A DNA stretch of 64,000 nucleotides from Arthrobacter humicola (GTDB lineage: Bacteria > Actinomycetota > Actinomycetes > Actinomycetales > Micrococcaceae). The number at the start of each line of letters is the position of its first letter. Position 1 is the first letter of the stretch. Location of the stretch: NCBI RefSeq assembly GCF_022803015.1, contig NZ_JAFKON010000006.1:62001-126000 (forward strand), written 5' to 3'. The position numbers and the translations under genes are program-made. The notes below the pieces were generated by a model. The model had not been told where the DNA came from and ran no database searches. It saw only the letters and a program-made list of their open reading frames with translations. Positions 34,078 through 46,266 of this stretch are shown here, in pieces.

Positions 34078-34710
34078 ATGCTTTGGCGTAACGGACAGCG
34101 TTGGATCTTCGACGGACACATTGCCGGGCTCGGCACGGGATCGGGCCTGCGCGCGGTGGTGGGCCTGTGGACGCAGTCCCCGTTCGGGTCCTTCACCGAC
34201 GCGATGGTCCAGCTGCCCTCCGGCCACCGGATCCTGCTGGCACCGAGCGTCGAGGCCGCCGATTTCATCAGCGCGGTCTATAACTTCGACGAGACCTGCA
34301 TCGTGCCCCTGGCTTCAGAGCATGGGGCGGGGCAGCTCGCCGTCGACGCCGGGCCGCTGCGGATCCGCGCCCGGCTCGGGTCCCGCACGCGGCTGGGCGC
34401 CGTGGCGCGGCTGGTCCCCCGGGCTCTGGCGGTGCATCCGCGCTGGCTGCGTGCGGTCAACCCCGTTGCGGGCAGAATCATCCCCGGCGTGCGCACTGCG
34501 GGCACGGCCAAGGGCGGCCGGCGGGAATACTACGGGGTCACCGACCTGCGCCGCATCGACTCCGCGACCGTCAGCTGGGACGGCGCCGACGCCGGCCCGC
34601 TCACCGCCGTCCGCCCCGCCGTCGGCTTCGGTTTCAGCAGCGTCCCGCCCGAACCCAGCCTGGCCCGGGTGCGGACGACAATCGAGGGCGCTCCGCTTAC
34701 TCGCCGCTGA
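34078..34710 (+). CDS. Conserved-looking protein, function unknown
   Basis: 210 residues without clear signal or helices. It starts MLWRNGQRWIFDGHIAGLGT and has a mixed beta pattern (SGHRILLAPSVEAADFISAV, FDETCIVPLASEHGAGQLAV), then an Arg-rich middle. I do not recognise it. The ATG at 34078 has no clear ribosome site and lies 54 bp from the divergent guaB3 start. Its 3' end overlaps the convergent ABC exporter gene by 14 bp. Confidence 0.72.
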   Translation: MLWRNGQRWIFDGHIAGLGTGSGLRAVVGLWTQSPFGSFTDAMVQLPSGHRILLAPSVEAADFISAVYNFDETCIVPLASEHGAGQLAVDAGPLRIRARLGSRTRLGAVARLVPRALAVHPRWLRAVNPVAGRIIPGVRTAGTAKGGRREYYGVTDLRRIDSATVSWDGADAGPLTAVRPAVGFGFSSVPPEPSLARVRTTIEGAPLTRR

Positions 34711-36547
34711 CGTTCTCGGTGTCGGGGACGGTGAGCTGGGACTCGAACATCCGGAAGTACCGGCCGCGGCGCGCCACAAGTTCCCTGTGGGTGCCTTGTT
34801 CCACGATGCGGCCTTCCTCGAGCATGTAGACCACATCGGCCTTCTCGATCGTGGCCAGGCGGTGGCTGATGGCGATGATGGTGCTGCTGCGGTCAGCGAA
34901 GAGCCGCGTGAAGATCCGGTGTTCGGCCAGCGCGTCGATGGCCGACGTCGGCTCGTCCATCACCATGAACGATGCGCCGCGGTAGAAGTTCCGGGCCATC
35001 GCCAGCCGCTGCCACTGCCCGCCGGAAAGGCCGGAGCCCTTCCGCCCGCGCGGGTCCTCCATCCAGTTGCTGACGTGGTTGTCCAGTCCGTTGGGCAGTT
35101 TGTTGATGAATTCGAGGGCCTCGGCATCCGCGGCGGAGCGCCGGACCCGTCCGTCGTCGCGGGGCGAATCGACGTCGCCGAAGAAGATGTTTTCCGCCGC
35201 GGTGGCGAATTCATACTTCAGGAACTCCTGGCTGAGCACCGCCAGGTGCCGGTGCCAGGAGGTGACGTCGACGGCGGCGAGGTCCACGCCGTCGAGCATC
35301 ACCTGCCCGGAGTCGGGACGGTACAGCCCGGCCAGGATACGGATCAGGGTGGACTTGCCGGCCCCGTTCTCCCCCACGATCGCGATGTGCTGGCCCTGCC
35401 TGATGGTCATCGAAATGCCGCGGATCACCTCCAGTTCGCTGCCGGTGTACGTGAAGCGGATGTCCCGCAGTTCCACCGTCTTCGGCGCCTGCAGCAGCGG
35501 CGGGGCGTGGCCGGACGGCACGGGCAGGGCCATGAAGAGTTCGTAGTCCGTGAGGTTCGCCAGGTCCTCGTCGATCGAGCTCAGTGAGGAGACGAGGCTG
35601 TTGGCGGTCGAGAGGGCGCGGCTGACAATCTGCTGGACATAGAGGAACTGCCCCACCGGCTGGGCCCGGGCGATGATCTGGCCCACCACCCAGATCAGCG
35701 AGACCACCTCGGCGCCGTACTGCAGGGCATCGGCCGCGAGCTGTTTGGGGATGTAGCGCTTCTGGAAGTCCAGCCGGCGCTTTTCATCGGCGTCCCGCAG
35801 CCGGGAGCGCAGGCCCATCAGGTAGCCGACAATCCCGTAAAGCCGCATCTCGGCGATGTGCTGCGGTCGCAGGAGGTTGGTTTCGATCATCCTGCGCTGC
35901 CGGCGCGAATCGACCTGGGTGTTCCAGTGCGCGATCTGTTCGCGGGAGAGCTTGAACTGCAGGTAGACGCTGGGGACGATCGCAACCAGGACGATCACGG
36001 CGATCCACCAGCTGACCAGCAGCAGCGCGCCGATCGCCAGCAGCACGGAGACGAGCTGGGTGAAAATGGCGGCGATCCGGTCCAGGACGCGGGCGTAGGA
36101 GTCGGAGAAACGCTTCGCCCGGTCGTACAGGTCCACGGTTTCTTTGTCGTCGTAGCGCCAGAAGTCCAGGGTCAGGAAGCGCTCGTACATCAGGTCACCG
36201 ACGATCGCGCCGACCCGGAAACTCATGAGCTGCTGGATGTAGCGGTCCACGCTGCTGAACGATCCCCAGAAGAGCCCGAGTGCCGCGGTGATGATGACGT
36301 ACACGACGGCCTGCGCGCCGGCGTCGGCGTCGCCCGCGTAGGCGGCGGCCAGCGCCGTGGTGGTCAGGGCGGCGAAGTACGTCGTGACCAGCGGCAGCAG
36401 TGCCGAGATCAGCGAGCCCAGGACCTTCATGACGACGGCGGCGGGCGAGGCCCGGAAGCTCACCCGCAGCACTTGTGCCACGGCGCGGGCGTAGGGCTTG
36501 AGCGCGAGCTTGCGTTTGGGCGCGCGTGCCGGCAGGAGTTCGGACAT
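34697..36547 (-). CDS. ABC exporter, fused permease and ATPase
   Basis: 616 residues. The N-terminal half (about 1-340) has the transmembrane domain of a type I exporter (VMKVLGSLISALLPLVTTYF, then AIVLVAIVPSVYLQF). The C-terminal ATPase has Walker A VGENGAGKSTLIR near 395, signature SGLSGGQWQRLAMARN and Walker B FMVMDEPTSAID, then the H-loop ISHRLAT. Such half-transporters act as dimers. The substrate (lipid, peptide or drug) cannot be read. No partner exporter gene is adjacent, so it probably forms a homodimer. Confidence 0.93.
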   Translation of the reverse strand: MSELLPARAPKRKLALKPYARAVAQVLRVSFRASPAAVVMKVLGSLISALLPLVTTYFAALTTTALAAAYAGDADAGAQAVVYVIITAALGLFWGSFSSVDRYIQQLMSFRVGAIVGDLMYERFLTLDFWRYDDKETVDLYDRAKRFSDSYARVLDRIAAIFTQLVSVLLAIGALLLVSWWIAVIVLVAIVPSVYLQFKLSREQIAHWNTQVDSRRQRRMIETNLLRPQHIAEMRLYGIVGYLMGLRSRLRDADEKRRLDFQKRYIPKQLAADALQYGAEVVSLIWVVGQIIARAQPVGQFLYVQQIVSRALSTANSLVSSLSSIDEDLANLTDYELFMALPVPSGHAPPLLQAPKTVELRDIRFTYTGSELEVIRGISMTIRQGQHIAIVGENGAGKSTLIRILAGLYRPDSGQVMLDGVDLAAVDVTSWHRHLAVLSQEFLKYEFATAAENIFFGDVDSPRDDGRVRRSAADAEALEFINKLPNGLDNHVSNWMEDPRGRKGSGLSGGQWQRLAMARNFYRGASFMVMDEPTSAIDALAEHRIFTRLFADRSSTIIAISHRLATIEKADVVYMLEEGRIVEQGTHRELVARRGRYFRMFESQLTVPDTENVSGE

Positions 36548-36621
36548 GCCTCCAGCCTAGTTCCGGGACCCGGAGCCGGGGCGTGAGCGGCACCGCCGCC
36601 GGGAATCGGGGCGCCCTTAAA

Positions 36622-36665
36622 CCGGGTGGGCCCGCCGAAACCATGGTTTCGGCGGGCCCACCCGG
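36622..36665 (-). terminator. 44-bp perfect palindrome after guaB
   Basis: Positions 36622-36643 are the exact reverse complement of 36644-36665, a flawless 22-bp stem with a centre CCATGG. It lies 7 bp past the guaB stop and upstream of the next gene's start region. In the minus direction TTTAAG follows within a few bases, so it is a likely terminator for guaB. Confidence 0.85.
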
Positions 36666-36671
36666 CGGGTC

Positions 36672-38204
<1,533 letters not shown>

Positions 38205-38265
38205 TTACGGGGTCACGGGTAGGGGTTGCAACAGATGACCAGCCCGTCATTACGGGTCTGGCCTG

Positions 38266-38316
38266 TGCAGAAGGTCATGCAGAAGGTTCGTGCAGATGAT
38301 TCGTGCAGAAGTCCTC
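38266..38316. repeat. Four imperfect 13-bp tandem repeats upstream of guaB
   Basis: Copies start at 38266, 38278, 38291 and 38304 and share TGCAGAAG or TGCAGATG followed by a variable end (GTCA, GTTCG, ATTCG, TCCTC). They lie 83-133 bp upstream of the guaB start, in the position of its promoter or control region. Confidence 0.7.
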
Positions 38317-38460
38317 AATAAATAGTAGAACCTTGGCGGCGATAGCCATATTCCGGGCGGTAATGTCCGGTTTCAATGTGAGCCGCCCCATGCCCGCACG
38401 GCTCCCCCGGCCGGCCGGGCCTGCTTCCGGGCCGGTGGGCGCCGGACGGTGGGCGCAGGC

Positions 38461-40545
38461 CTACTTCCAGCCGGTGGCGGCGAGCAGCCGCTGTTCGAAC
38501 ATGGGGATCATGGTCTGGACGTACGTCTTGGTCAGGTGGTTGTCGTCCTTGTACACGTACACGTTGCCGACCACCGCGGGGCATGTTCCGTTGGCGCAGA
38601 TGAAATCGCTCATGTCCATGAGGTGCAGCCTGGGCACCTGGCCGCGGTACGCGTCCAGCGGCGAGGACCCCGCGAGCGATTCCTGCTCCGGCACGTTGCA
38701 CTCCGAGGCATCCGGGCCGTACTTCTGGACGCACTCGGGCATATTGATGGTGAAGCGGGGGTTGTCGCGGATGCCCACCACGTCCATGCCGGCGTCGGTG
38801 AAGGGCTTGATGCCCGCCAGGTACTCAGGCACTTCGGTCTCGAACGGCGCTTCCTTGTGGGTCAGGGAAGCAACCGTGAAAACGGCGTCGGGGCGGTGGT
38901 CCAGGACGTACTGCGCGCTGGCCCGGTTGAAGGCGTTGCAGTCCGCGTCCCGCTCCGGGGACTCCCCGCCGAAGCGGCAGTTGCCCTTCAGGAGCGTGAC
39001 AACTTCCCAGCCGTGGCTTTTCGCGATGGGGCCCAGCGCCGCCATGTACTGCTGGGCATGGGAGTCACCGAGCACCACGATCCGTTTGGTGACCTTGTCC
39101 GGCTTGTTGTTCTGCAGGCACCCCTGAAGCAGGGGGTCGCTGGGGACGTTGGCGTCCGTGCACAGCCCGTCGATGTCCGCCCACTCGTTCTTCATCGCCG
39201 CCGGCGCGGGGATGATCTTGGCTTCCGGCGTGGGCTTGCCGGCGTTTTCCGGTGCCAGGGCGGCCGCGCCGGGGGTCAGTTCCTTGGGCTGGGACGCCGC
39301 CTCGGCTTCGTCGGCCAGGAGCTGGCTCTGCCACACGGCGACGGGACCCGCCAGCAGGGCACCACAGGCGGCGATCACGACGGCGGTCCGCCAGGCGCGG
39401 CGCTTGGGCCAGTGCCATTCGCGCAGCGGCTTCTCGACGAAGCGGGTGGTGAGCACGGCCAGGACGAGGGACGCGGCAACGATGCACAGCCCCTGGAACA
39501 GGTTGGGCGCCGTGATGCCCGCCCCGGCGAGGGCCAGGACCAGCAGCGGCCAGTGCCAGAGGTAGAGCGCGTAGGAGTTATCCCCCAGCGCCACCAGGGG
39601 TTTCCAGGTCAGGAAGCGGTCAACCCCGAAGCGGCTGCCGCTTTGACCGGCGGTGATGATCGCGGCGGCGGCCAGCGTGGGCCACAGCGCGATGAATCCG
39701 GGGAACGAACGGTCCACGGTCAGCAGGAGCCCGCAGGAGAGCATGGCCACGAGGCCGGCCCAGCCGAGCACGACGCGCAGGACCGTGCCCGGTTTCAGGT
39801 ACGGCAGGGCGAGGGCAAGGAGCGAGCCGAGCGCGAACTCCCAGAGCCGAGCGCCGGTATCGAAGTAGGCGTGGGCCTGGTTCGTTGCGGTCTGCTGGAT
39901 CGAGTAGGCCAGGGACACGGCGAAGATGGCGCCGAAGGCCGCGGCCAGCAGGGAGCGGTAACGCAGCAGGACGTGGTCCTGGCCGGTCCGGCGGCGGAGC
40001 AGGCGGGAAAGAAGTGCGGTGCCGGCAAAAACGAGCGGCCAGAGCACGAACACCTGGCCCTGGATCGAGAGTGACCAGAAGTGCTGGAGCGGGCTCGCGC
40101 CCGAATGGTCCTGGGCGTAGTAGTCCACGGCGCTGTCCGCCAGGAGCCAGTTCTGCCGGTACAGCAGGGAGGCCCAGGCCTGTTCAAGGACGTCGGGCCA
40201 GCGGCTTTGCGGCAGGACGGCCCAGGTTCCGGCGAGGACGCCGAGAACCACCACGACGACGGCGGGCAGCAGGCGCTTGAGCAGATGCAGCCAGTGGCTG
40301 AGCAGCCGCAGCGGCGCGCCGCTTTCGACTTTCCGCGTGAAGCTAAGTGTCATCAGGAAGGCTGAAATGAGGAGGAAGATGTCCACGCCGCCGGAGACCC
40401 GGCCCAGCCACACGTGGTACGTGACCACCATGAGGACCGCGAGGGCGCGAAGGCCCTGGACTTCGGGGCGGTAGCTTGTTTTTCGGGTCGCCGGAGAACC
40501 TGCATCCGCCCGTGGCGGGGTAACGGTGGTTCGCTCGTTCGACAC
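38461..40545 (-). CDS. Acyltransferase-3/SGNH fusion (OafA/YrhL type), copy 1
   Basis: 694 residues. The N-terminal acyltransferase-3 domain has about ten helices and begins RPEVQGLRALAVLMVVTYHV (with the catalytic His) and GGVDIFLLISAFLMTLSF. Then a periplasmic SGNH domain follows with GDSHAQQY (about 495) and the closing DDNHLTKTY block. Such proteins O-acetylate cell-surface glycans. The start is GTG at 40545 with AAGGG seven bases upstream. A close paralogue of 693 residues lies 1.3 kb away with the same promoter block. Confidence 0.93.
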   Translation of the reverse strand: MSNERTTVTPPRADAGSPATRKTSYRPEVQGLRALAVLMVVTYHVWLGRVSGGVDIFLLISAFLMTLSFTRKVESGAPLRLLSHWLHLLKRLLPAVVVVVLGVLAGTWAVLPQSRWPDVLEQAWASLLYRQNWLLADSAVDYYAQDHSGASPLQHFWSLSIQGQVFVLWPLVFAGTALLSRLLRRRTGQDHVLLRYRSLLAAAFGAIFAVSLAYSIQQTATNQAHAYFDTGARLWEFALGSLLALALPYLKPGTVLRVVLGWAGLVAMLSCGLLLTVDRSFPGFIALWPTLAAAAIITAGQSGSRFGVDRFLTWKPLVALGDNSYALYLWHWPLLVLALAGAGITAPNLFQGLCIVAASLVLAVLTTRFVEKPLREWHWPKRRAWRTAVVIAACGALLAGPVAVWQSQLLADEAEAASQPKELTPGAAALAPENAGKPTPEAKIIPAPAAMKNEWADIDGLCTDANVPSDPLLQGCLQNNKPDKVTKRIVVLGDSHAQQYMAALGPIAKSHGWEVVTLLKGNCRFGGESPERDADCNAFNRASAQYVLDHRPDAVFTVASLTHKEAPFETEVPEYLAGIKPFTDAGMDVVGIRDNPRFTINMPECVQKYGPDASECNVPEQESLAGSSPLDAYRGQVPRLHLMDMSDFICANGTCPAVVGNVYVYKDDNHLTKTYVQTMIPMFEQRLLAATGWK

Positions 40546-40578
40546 AAAGATCCCTTCAGGCCGGTTTCCAAAACATCA

Positions 40579-40608
40579 ATGTTACCGAAACGTAATTTTC
40601 TTGGCCAA
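40579..40608 (-). promoter_or_regulatory. Promoter of acyltransferase copy 1
   Basis: In minus orientation, TTGGCC (40603-40608) and TAACAT (40579-40584) are spaced by 18 bp and lie 34 bp before the start codon. The 32-bp block 40579-40610 is 29/32 identical to the block before copy 2, which supports real function. Confidence 0.7.
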
Positions 40609-40725
40609 TCACACGGGCCCGGCGGTGTCCTTCACCCGCCTGGCCGGCGGCGCCCCCAGGAGGCCGGCGGCGCCGTCGGCCGCGGGGCGGAAGCTAGGCT
40701 GGTAGGAGTCTGAGGAGGCCGCCAA

Positions 40726-41694
40726 GTGATCGTGCAGGTGCGCATTTGTGTTCCGGGTGAATTGTCCGGAGTTGTTCTCGAAAGTTGTACAAACCACGTC
40801 GGAGTCTCGGAAGTGGCGCTCGCGAAGGCCTCTTCCGTCACGCCGCCCGGGGACGTCATCGAGGTCTTGCTGGCCCGGGAATCCGTGGAGGGGCTCGTGG
40901 AGAAGCTGCACGCCCTCGATGTCCAGCAGCGGGGATCGATTACGGTCATCGCACCGGACCTTGTGCTCTCGGACCGCGCCGACAAGGCGGAGGCCGAGGC
41001 TCCAGGTGAGGGCGCGGACGCCGTGATCTGGGACGAGGTCTCGCGGCAGACCGGCGAGGATTCGCGCCTGACGTGGAGTTTCCTGGCGTTCCTGGTCCTG
41101 GCGACCCAGCTGGCGGCCATCGGCATCGTGACGGACTCCACCATTGCGATTGTCGGTGCCATGGCCGTGGGCCCGGAGTTCGGCCCGCTGGCTGCCCTGG
41201 CCGTGGCCCTGGTCCGGCGCCAGCGGCGGCTTGGCCGTGACGCGGCTCTGGCCCTCGGCGTTGGTTTTCCCGTCGCGATGCTGGCCGCCGCGCTGACCGC
41301 GTGGCTCTCCGTGCCACTCGGGCTGTTCCCCGCGGACGCGCTGGACCACGGTTCAGCAGTTGAATTCATCTACCACCCCGGCCCCTATTCCCTGATCGTC
41401 GCCGTCCTCGCCGGGACAGCCGGGATGCTGTCGGTCATCAGCCGGCGCTCGGCGGCGCTGATCGGGGTGTTCATCTCCGTCACCACGGTGCCGGCAGCCG
41501 GGTTCGTGGCCGTGGCACTGGTCCTGGGCGAGTACCAGAAGGCAGCCGGCTCCGCCCTGCAGCTTTTCCTGAACCTGGTCGGAATCGTCGTGGCCGCCGT
41601 CGGCGTCCTGCTGTTCTACCGGCTGGTGACCAGGCGGCTGGCACCGGACACCGCCCGCCAGCTGCGGCGCAGGGCGGACCGCTCCCAGCACTGA
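40726..41694 (+). CDS. DUF389 membrane protein
   Basis: 322 residues. A soluble N-terminal part of about 115 residues (MIVQVRICVPGELSGVVLES, VEGLVEKLHALDVQQRGSIT) is followed by TWSFLAFLVLATQLAAIGIV and five to six further hydrophobic helices. The stretch AIVGAMAVGPEFGPLAALAV is the DUF389 hallmark. This widespread family has no firmly known function. The gene is plus-strand and lies between the two minus-strand acyltransferase genes. The start is GTG at 40726. Confidence 0.9.
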   Translation: MIVQVRICVPGELSGVVLESCTNHVGVSEVALAKASSVTPPGDVIEVLLARESVEGLVEKLHALDVQQRGSITVIAPDLVLSDRADKAEAEAPGEGADAVIWDEVSRQTGEDSRLTWSFLAFLVLATQLAAIGIVTDSTIAIVGAMAVGPEFGPLAALAVALVRRQRRLGRDAALALGVGFPVAMLAAALTAWLSVPLGLFPADALDHGSAVEFIYHPGPYSLIVAVLAGTAGMLSVISRRSAALIGVFISVTTVPAAGFVAVALVLGEYQKAAGSALQLFLNLVGIVVAAVGVLLFYRLVTRRLAPDTARQLRRRADRSQH

Positions 41695-41738
41695 CCCACG
41701 GGCGCCGCAGGTGCCCGCGACGGCCGGCAGTTCCGGGG

Positions 41739-41828
41739 CCGTCGGGCTTAGGGGCCCCGGGCCGTGGGGCCTAGGGGCCGGGGACCGTCGGGCCTAGGGG
41801 CCCCGGGACAGTCAGGCTTAGGGGCCCC
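41739..41828. repeat. Four 23-24-bp GC-rich tandem repeats at the end of copy 2
   Basis: Imperfect copies begin at 41739, 41762, 41785 and 41809, each holding CCTAGGGGCC or CTTAGGGGCC. The last copy supplies the stop codon and final codons of the acyltransferase gene, and earlier copies repeat that end in the intergenic gap. It looks like slippage duplication of the gene's 3' end. Confidence 0.75.
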
Positions 41829-43899
41829 ATCCGGTCGCGGCGAGGAGCCTCTCGCTGAACATGGGGGCCATGCTGGCCGCATAGCTCCGGCTGAGGTGGT
41901 TGTTGTCCAGGTAGACGTAGGTGTTGCCGACCGCGCCCGGGCATTCCGTGCCGGTGCAGATCAGGTCAGTCATGTCAACGAACGCGACGCCCGGCAGCTT
42001 GGCCTCCAGCGCGGCCAAGGGATTCGTTGCCGCAAGGAGGCCCTGCTCGCGCGGCCTGCAGTCCGGCGCGTCGGCACCCTTGGTCGCTACGCACTCTGCC
42101 ATGTTGAAGGTAAAGCGTGGATTGTCCCGGAGGGCCACGACCTTGATGCCCTCGTCCGTCCAAGCCTTCGCAGTGGCTTCGAAGCCCGGGATCACGGTCT
42201 CCTGTGGCGACGACGGCGCCGCCTCAGTGCCCACGATGATGATGGCGTCCGGCGGGTTGTTCTTCACTTCCGACGCGACGGCCGCATTGAAATTGTCGCA
42301 ATCCGCCGAGACGTGCTGCGGCGTTATGTTGGGTTTGCAGGCACCCTTGAGCATGGCGTAGAGCCGCCAGCCCTTCTCATCGCTGAGGGGAGCAATCGAG
42401 CCCAGCCATTGCTGTGCGTGGGAATCCCCGATCACGAGGACCTTTTTCGGTCCGGTGTCGGATTGGTTGTTCTGGAAACAGTCCTTCTGAAGGACCGGGT
42501 CCTGCGGCTGCAGGTCACCGGAGCAAGAATTCGGGAGGCTGGCCCAGTCCTGCGGCAGCGTCTGCGGGGTGGGGAGCAGGACGGCGTTCGCGTCGGCCTG
42601 GTCCACAAAGCCCGGCGTCAGCGCCAAGGCGCCCGGGTTGTTCTTCGGGGCTTGGGCCAGGACTGCTTCGCTTTCAAGGTGCTGCTGGATCTGAATCCCG
42701 GTCAGCGGCACGGCGGCGGTGACCACGGCCACGCCGATGGCCACGAGGGCGCGGCGCCGCCGCAGCTCCGGCCACTGCCACTCACGCCAGGGCTTCTCAA
42801 TGAAGCGGGTGGTGAGGTAGGCGAGCACCAGTGAAACAGTGACGATGACGGCGCCTGTGATCAGACCAGCCTTTTCCCTGTGCATCACGGCAAGGGCGAT
42901 GACCAGAACCGGCCAGTGCCACAGGTACAGGGCATACGAAATGTCGCCCAGCCGGACCAAGGGCTTGGAACTCAGGATGCGGTCGACGCCCAGCTTGCTG
43001 CCCGACTGCCCGGCTGCGATGACACAGGCGGCCGCCAGGGTGGGCCAGAGCGCCACGAACCCGGGGAAGGAAGCCTGGACGTTGAGCAGGAGGCCACAAC
43101 TGAGCATGGCGACAATGCCCAGCCAGCCAAGCCCGACCCGCCAGGCCCGCGGAAGCCGCAGGGCAGGAAGGGCCAAAGCCACGAGCGTGCCCAGGGCAAA
43201 CTCCCACAGCCGGGCCCAAGTGTCGAAGTACGCCTCCGTTTGGCTCGCCTGCGTGAAGACGATCGAGTAGAGCAGCGAAACAACGAAGATCACGGCGAAG
43301 ACGTAGCACAGCAGCACGCGGTAGCGGAGCCTGAAGCGCTTGGCGGCGACCGCGGCCCCCACAAAAATGAGCGGCCACAGGATAAAGACCTGGCCCTGGA
43401 TCGAAAGGGACCAGAAATGCTGGAAGGGGCTGGCCTGGCTGTGGTCCGCGGCGTAGTAGTTCGTCGCCTGGGTCTGCAGGAGCCAGTTCTCGGCATAGCC
43501 CAGCGAGGCCCAGCCCTGGTTGATGATTTCCATCCACCGGGTCCGGGGCAGGAAGAGGACCGTTGCGGCAAGGATGGCCACCAGGACGGTGACGGCGGCC
43601 GGGACGAGGCGCCGGAACAGGTGCAGCCAGTGTTTGATGAGGGCCATGGACCGGCCCTGCTCGTAGCGGCCCACGAACTGCAGCGTCATGAGGAAGGCCG
43701 AGATCAGCAGGAAAACGTCCACGCCGCCGGACACCCGGCCCAGCCAGATGTGATAGGTCATGACCATCAGCACAGCGAGGGACCGGAGTCCCTGGATTTC
43801 GGGCCTGAAGGTGGATTTTCGGCCGGACTTGGCTGCGGGATCGTGCCCCGCCGCGGCATTCTGCCGGGCAGGCCGGGGCAAGGTTCCTTGCTGTGTCAT
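41818..43899 (-). CDS. Acyltransferase-3/SGNH fusion (OafA/YrhL type), copy 2
   Basis: 693 residues, with the same architecture as copy 1: FRPEIQGLRSLAVLMVMTYH and GGVDVFLLISAFLMTLQF, ten helices, then an SGNH esterase-like domain with VIGDSHAQQW and YLDNNHLSRSY. ATG at 43899 has GAGGGG upstream; the 64 residues before it are not protein-like and include the promoter. Copies 1 and 2 align end to end with no large gaps, so they are ancient duplicates that probably differ in target glycan or acyl group. Confidence 0.93.
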   Translation of the reverse strand: MTQQGTLPRPARQNAAAGHDPAAKSGRKSTFRPEIQGLRSLAVLMVMTYHIWLGRVSGGVDVFLLISAFLMTLQFVGRYEQGRSMALIKHWLHLFRRLVPAAVTVLVAILAATVLFLPRTRWMEIINQGWASLGYAENWLLQTQATNYYAADHSQASPFQHFWSLSIQGQVFILWPLIFVGAAVAAKRFRLRYRVLLCYVFAVIFVVSLLYSIVFTQASQTEAYFDTWARLWEFALGTLVALALPALRLPRAWRVGLGWLGIVAMLSCGLLLNVQASFPGFVALWPTLAAACVIAAGQSGSKLGVDRILSSKPLVRLGDISYALYLWHWPVLVIALAVMHREKAGLITGAVIVTVSLVLAYLTTRFIEKPWREWQWPELRRRRALVAIGVAVVTAAVPLTGIQIQQHLESEAVLAQAPKNNPGALALTPGFVDQADANAVLLPTPQTLPQDWASLPNSCSGDLQPQDPVLQKDCFQNNQSDTGPKKVLVIGDSHAQQWLGSIAPLSDEKGWRLYAMLKGACKPNITPQHVSADCDNFNAAVASEVKNNPPDAIIIVGTEAAPSSPQETVIPGFEATAKAWTDEGIKVVALRDNPRFTFNMAECVATKGADAPDCRPREQGLLAATNPLAALEAKLPGVAFVDMTDLICTGTECPGAVGNTYVYLDNNHLSRSYAASMAPMFSERLLAATGWGP

Positions 43900-43933
43900 A
43901 GAACTACCCCTCAACCAGATAACCAAAGCCTCC

Positions 43934-43963
43934 ATGTTACCAAAACGTAATTTTGATGGCCAA
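43934..43963 (-). promoter_or_regulatory. Promoter of acyltransferase copy 2
   Basis: Minus-strand TTGGCC (43958-43963) and TAACAT (43934-43939) with an 18-bp spacer, 35 bp from the start codon. It matches the copy 1 promoter almost base for base although the flanking sequence has diverged. Confidence 0.7.
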
Positions 43964-44118
43964 TCGCCACGGCGGCCACTGATCCCCATTGAGGCATGCC
44001 AACGTGGGAGTTTCCAGTGAACCCGCGACGCTGGAGCGGCACCTGACGGGTTAACTCTGCCAGAATCACGGCAACTTGCGGCCACGAACACGGCAGAACG
44101 GCAGCAGTGAATCGACAG

Positions 44119-44153
44119 AAAAAGGGACGGCCCGGCAGATGCCGGACCGTCCC
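44119..44153 (-). terminator. Rho-independent terminator after groEL
   Basis: A 14-bp stem with one mismatch (44124-44137 with 44140-44153) is followed, in the minus direction, by TTTTT (44119-44123), 14 bp past the groEL stop. Confidence 0.92.
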
Positions 44154-44166
44154 CTGCGGGCAGAGC

Positions 44167-45789
<1,623 letters not shown>

Positions 45790-45800
45790 TCAAGACAGAA

Positions 45801-45846
45801 CCCCGCGCAACTGATCCGTTCATTGCGAAGGATCGGCTGCGCGGGG
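45801..45846 (-). other. Hairpin between groES and groEL
   Basis: A 9-bp stem (CCCCGCGCA/TGCGCGGGG) encloses an inner GATCC/GGATC stem. No T-run follows. In the minus direction it lies between the groES stop and the groEL start, so it could be an mRNA processing or partial-termination site that sets the GroES:GroEL ratio (inference). Confidence 0.6.
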
Positions 45847-45857
45847 GTCCAAGAGAG

Positions 45858-46154
45858 TTACTTTACGACGATCGCCAGAACGTCGCGGGCGGAGAGTACG
45901 AGGTACTCGGTGCCGCCGGTCTTGACTTCGGTTCCGCCGTACTTGGAGTAGATGACGACGTCGCCGACGGCAACGTCAACGGGAACGCGGTTGCCGTTGT
46001 CATCGAAGCGGCCGGGGCCTACTGCAACAACTTCGCCTTCCTGCGGCTTCTCCTGCGCGGAGTCCGGGATAACCAGGCCGGAAGCCGTGGTCTGCTCGGC
46101 TTCGAGCGGGCGGACAACAATACGATCCTCAAGAGGCTTAATAGAGACCGACAC
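45858..46154 (-). CDS. groES: Co-chaperonin GroES
   Basis: 98 residues, the usual size. [20 protein letters not shown] is the roof/core start. The mobile loop is [20 protein letters not shown], followed by [19 protein letters not shown]. It caps GroEL during folding. It is the first gene of the heat-shock operon, under two CIRCE operators about 110-185 bp upstream of its start. Confidence 0.97.
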   Translation of the reverse strand: MSVSIKPLEDRIVVRPLEAEQTTASGLVIPDSAQEKPQEGEVVAVGPGRFDDNGNRVPVDVAVGDVVIYSKYGGTEVKTGGTEYLVLSARDVLAIVVK

Positions 46155-46266
46155 TCGGACCTCTCCTTTTCGTCAGCAAATTCGTGGACTATGAAGCGGT
46201 GATGCCAAGGCGCACAGACCGTCGTCGCGGTGCCGGCAGCGTGCCTGGCGGAACGCGCTTCATGTG

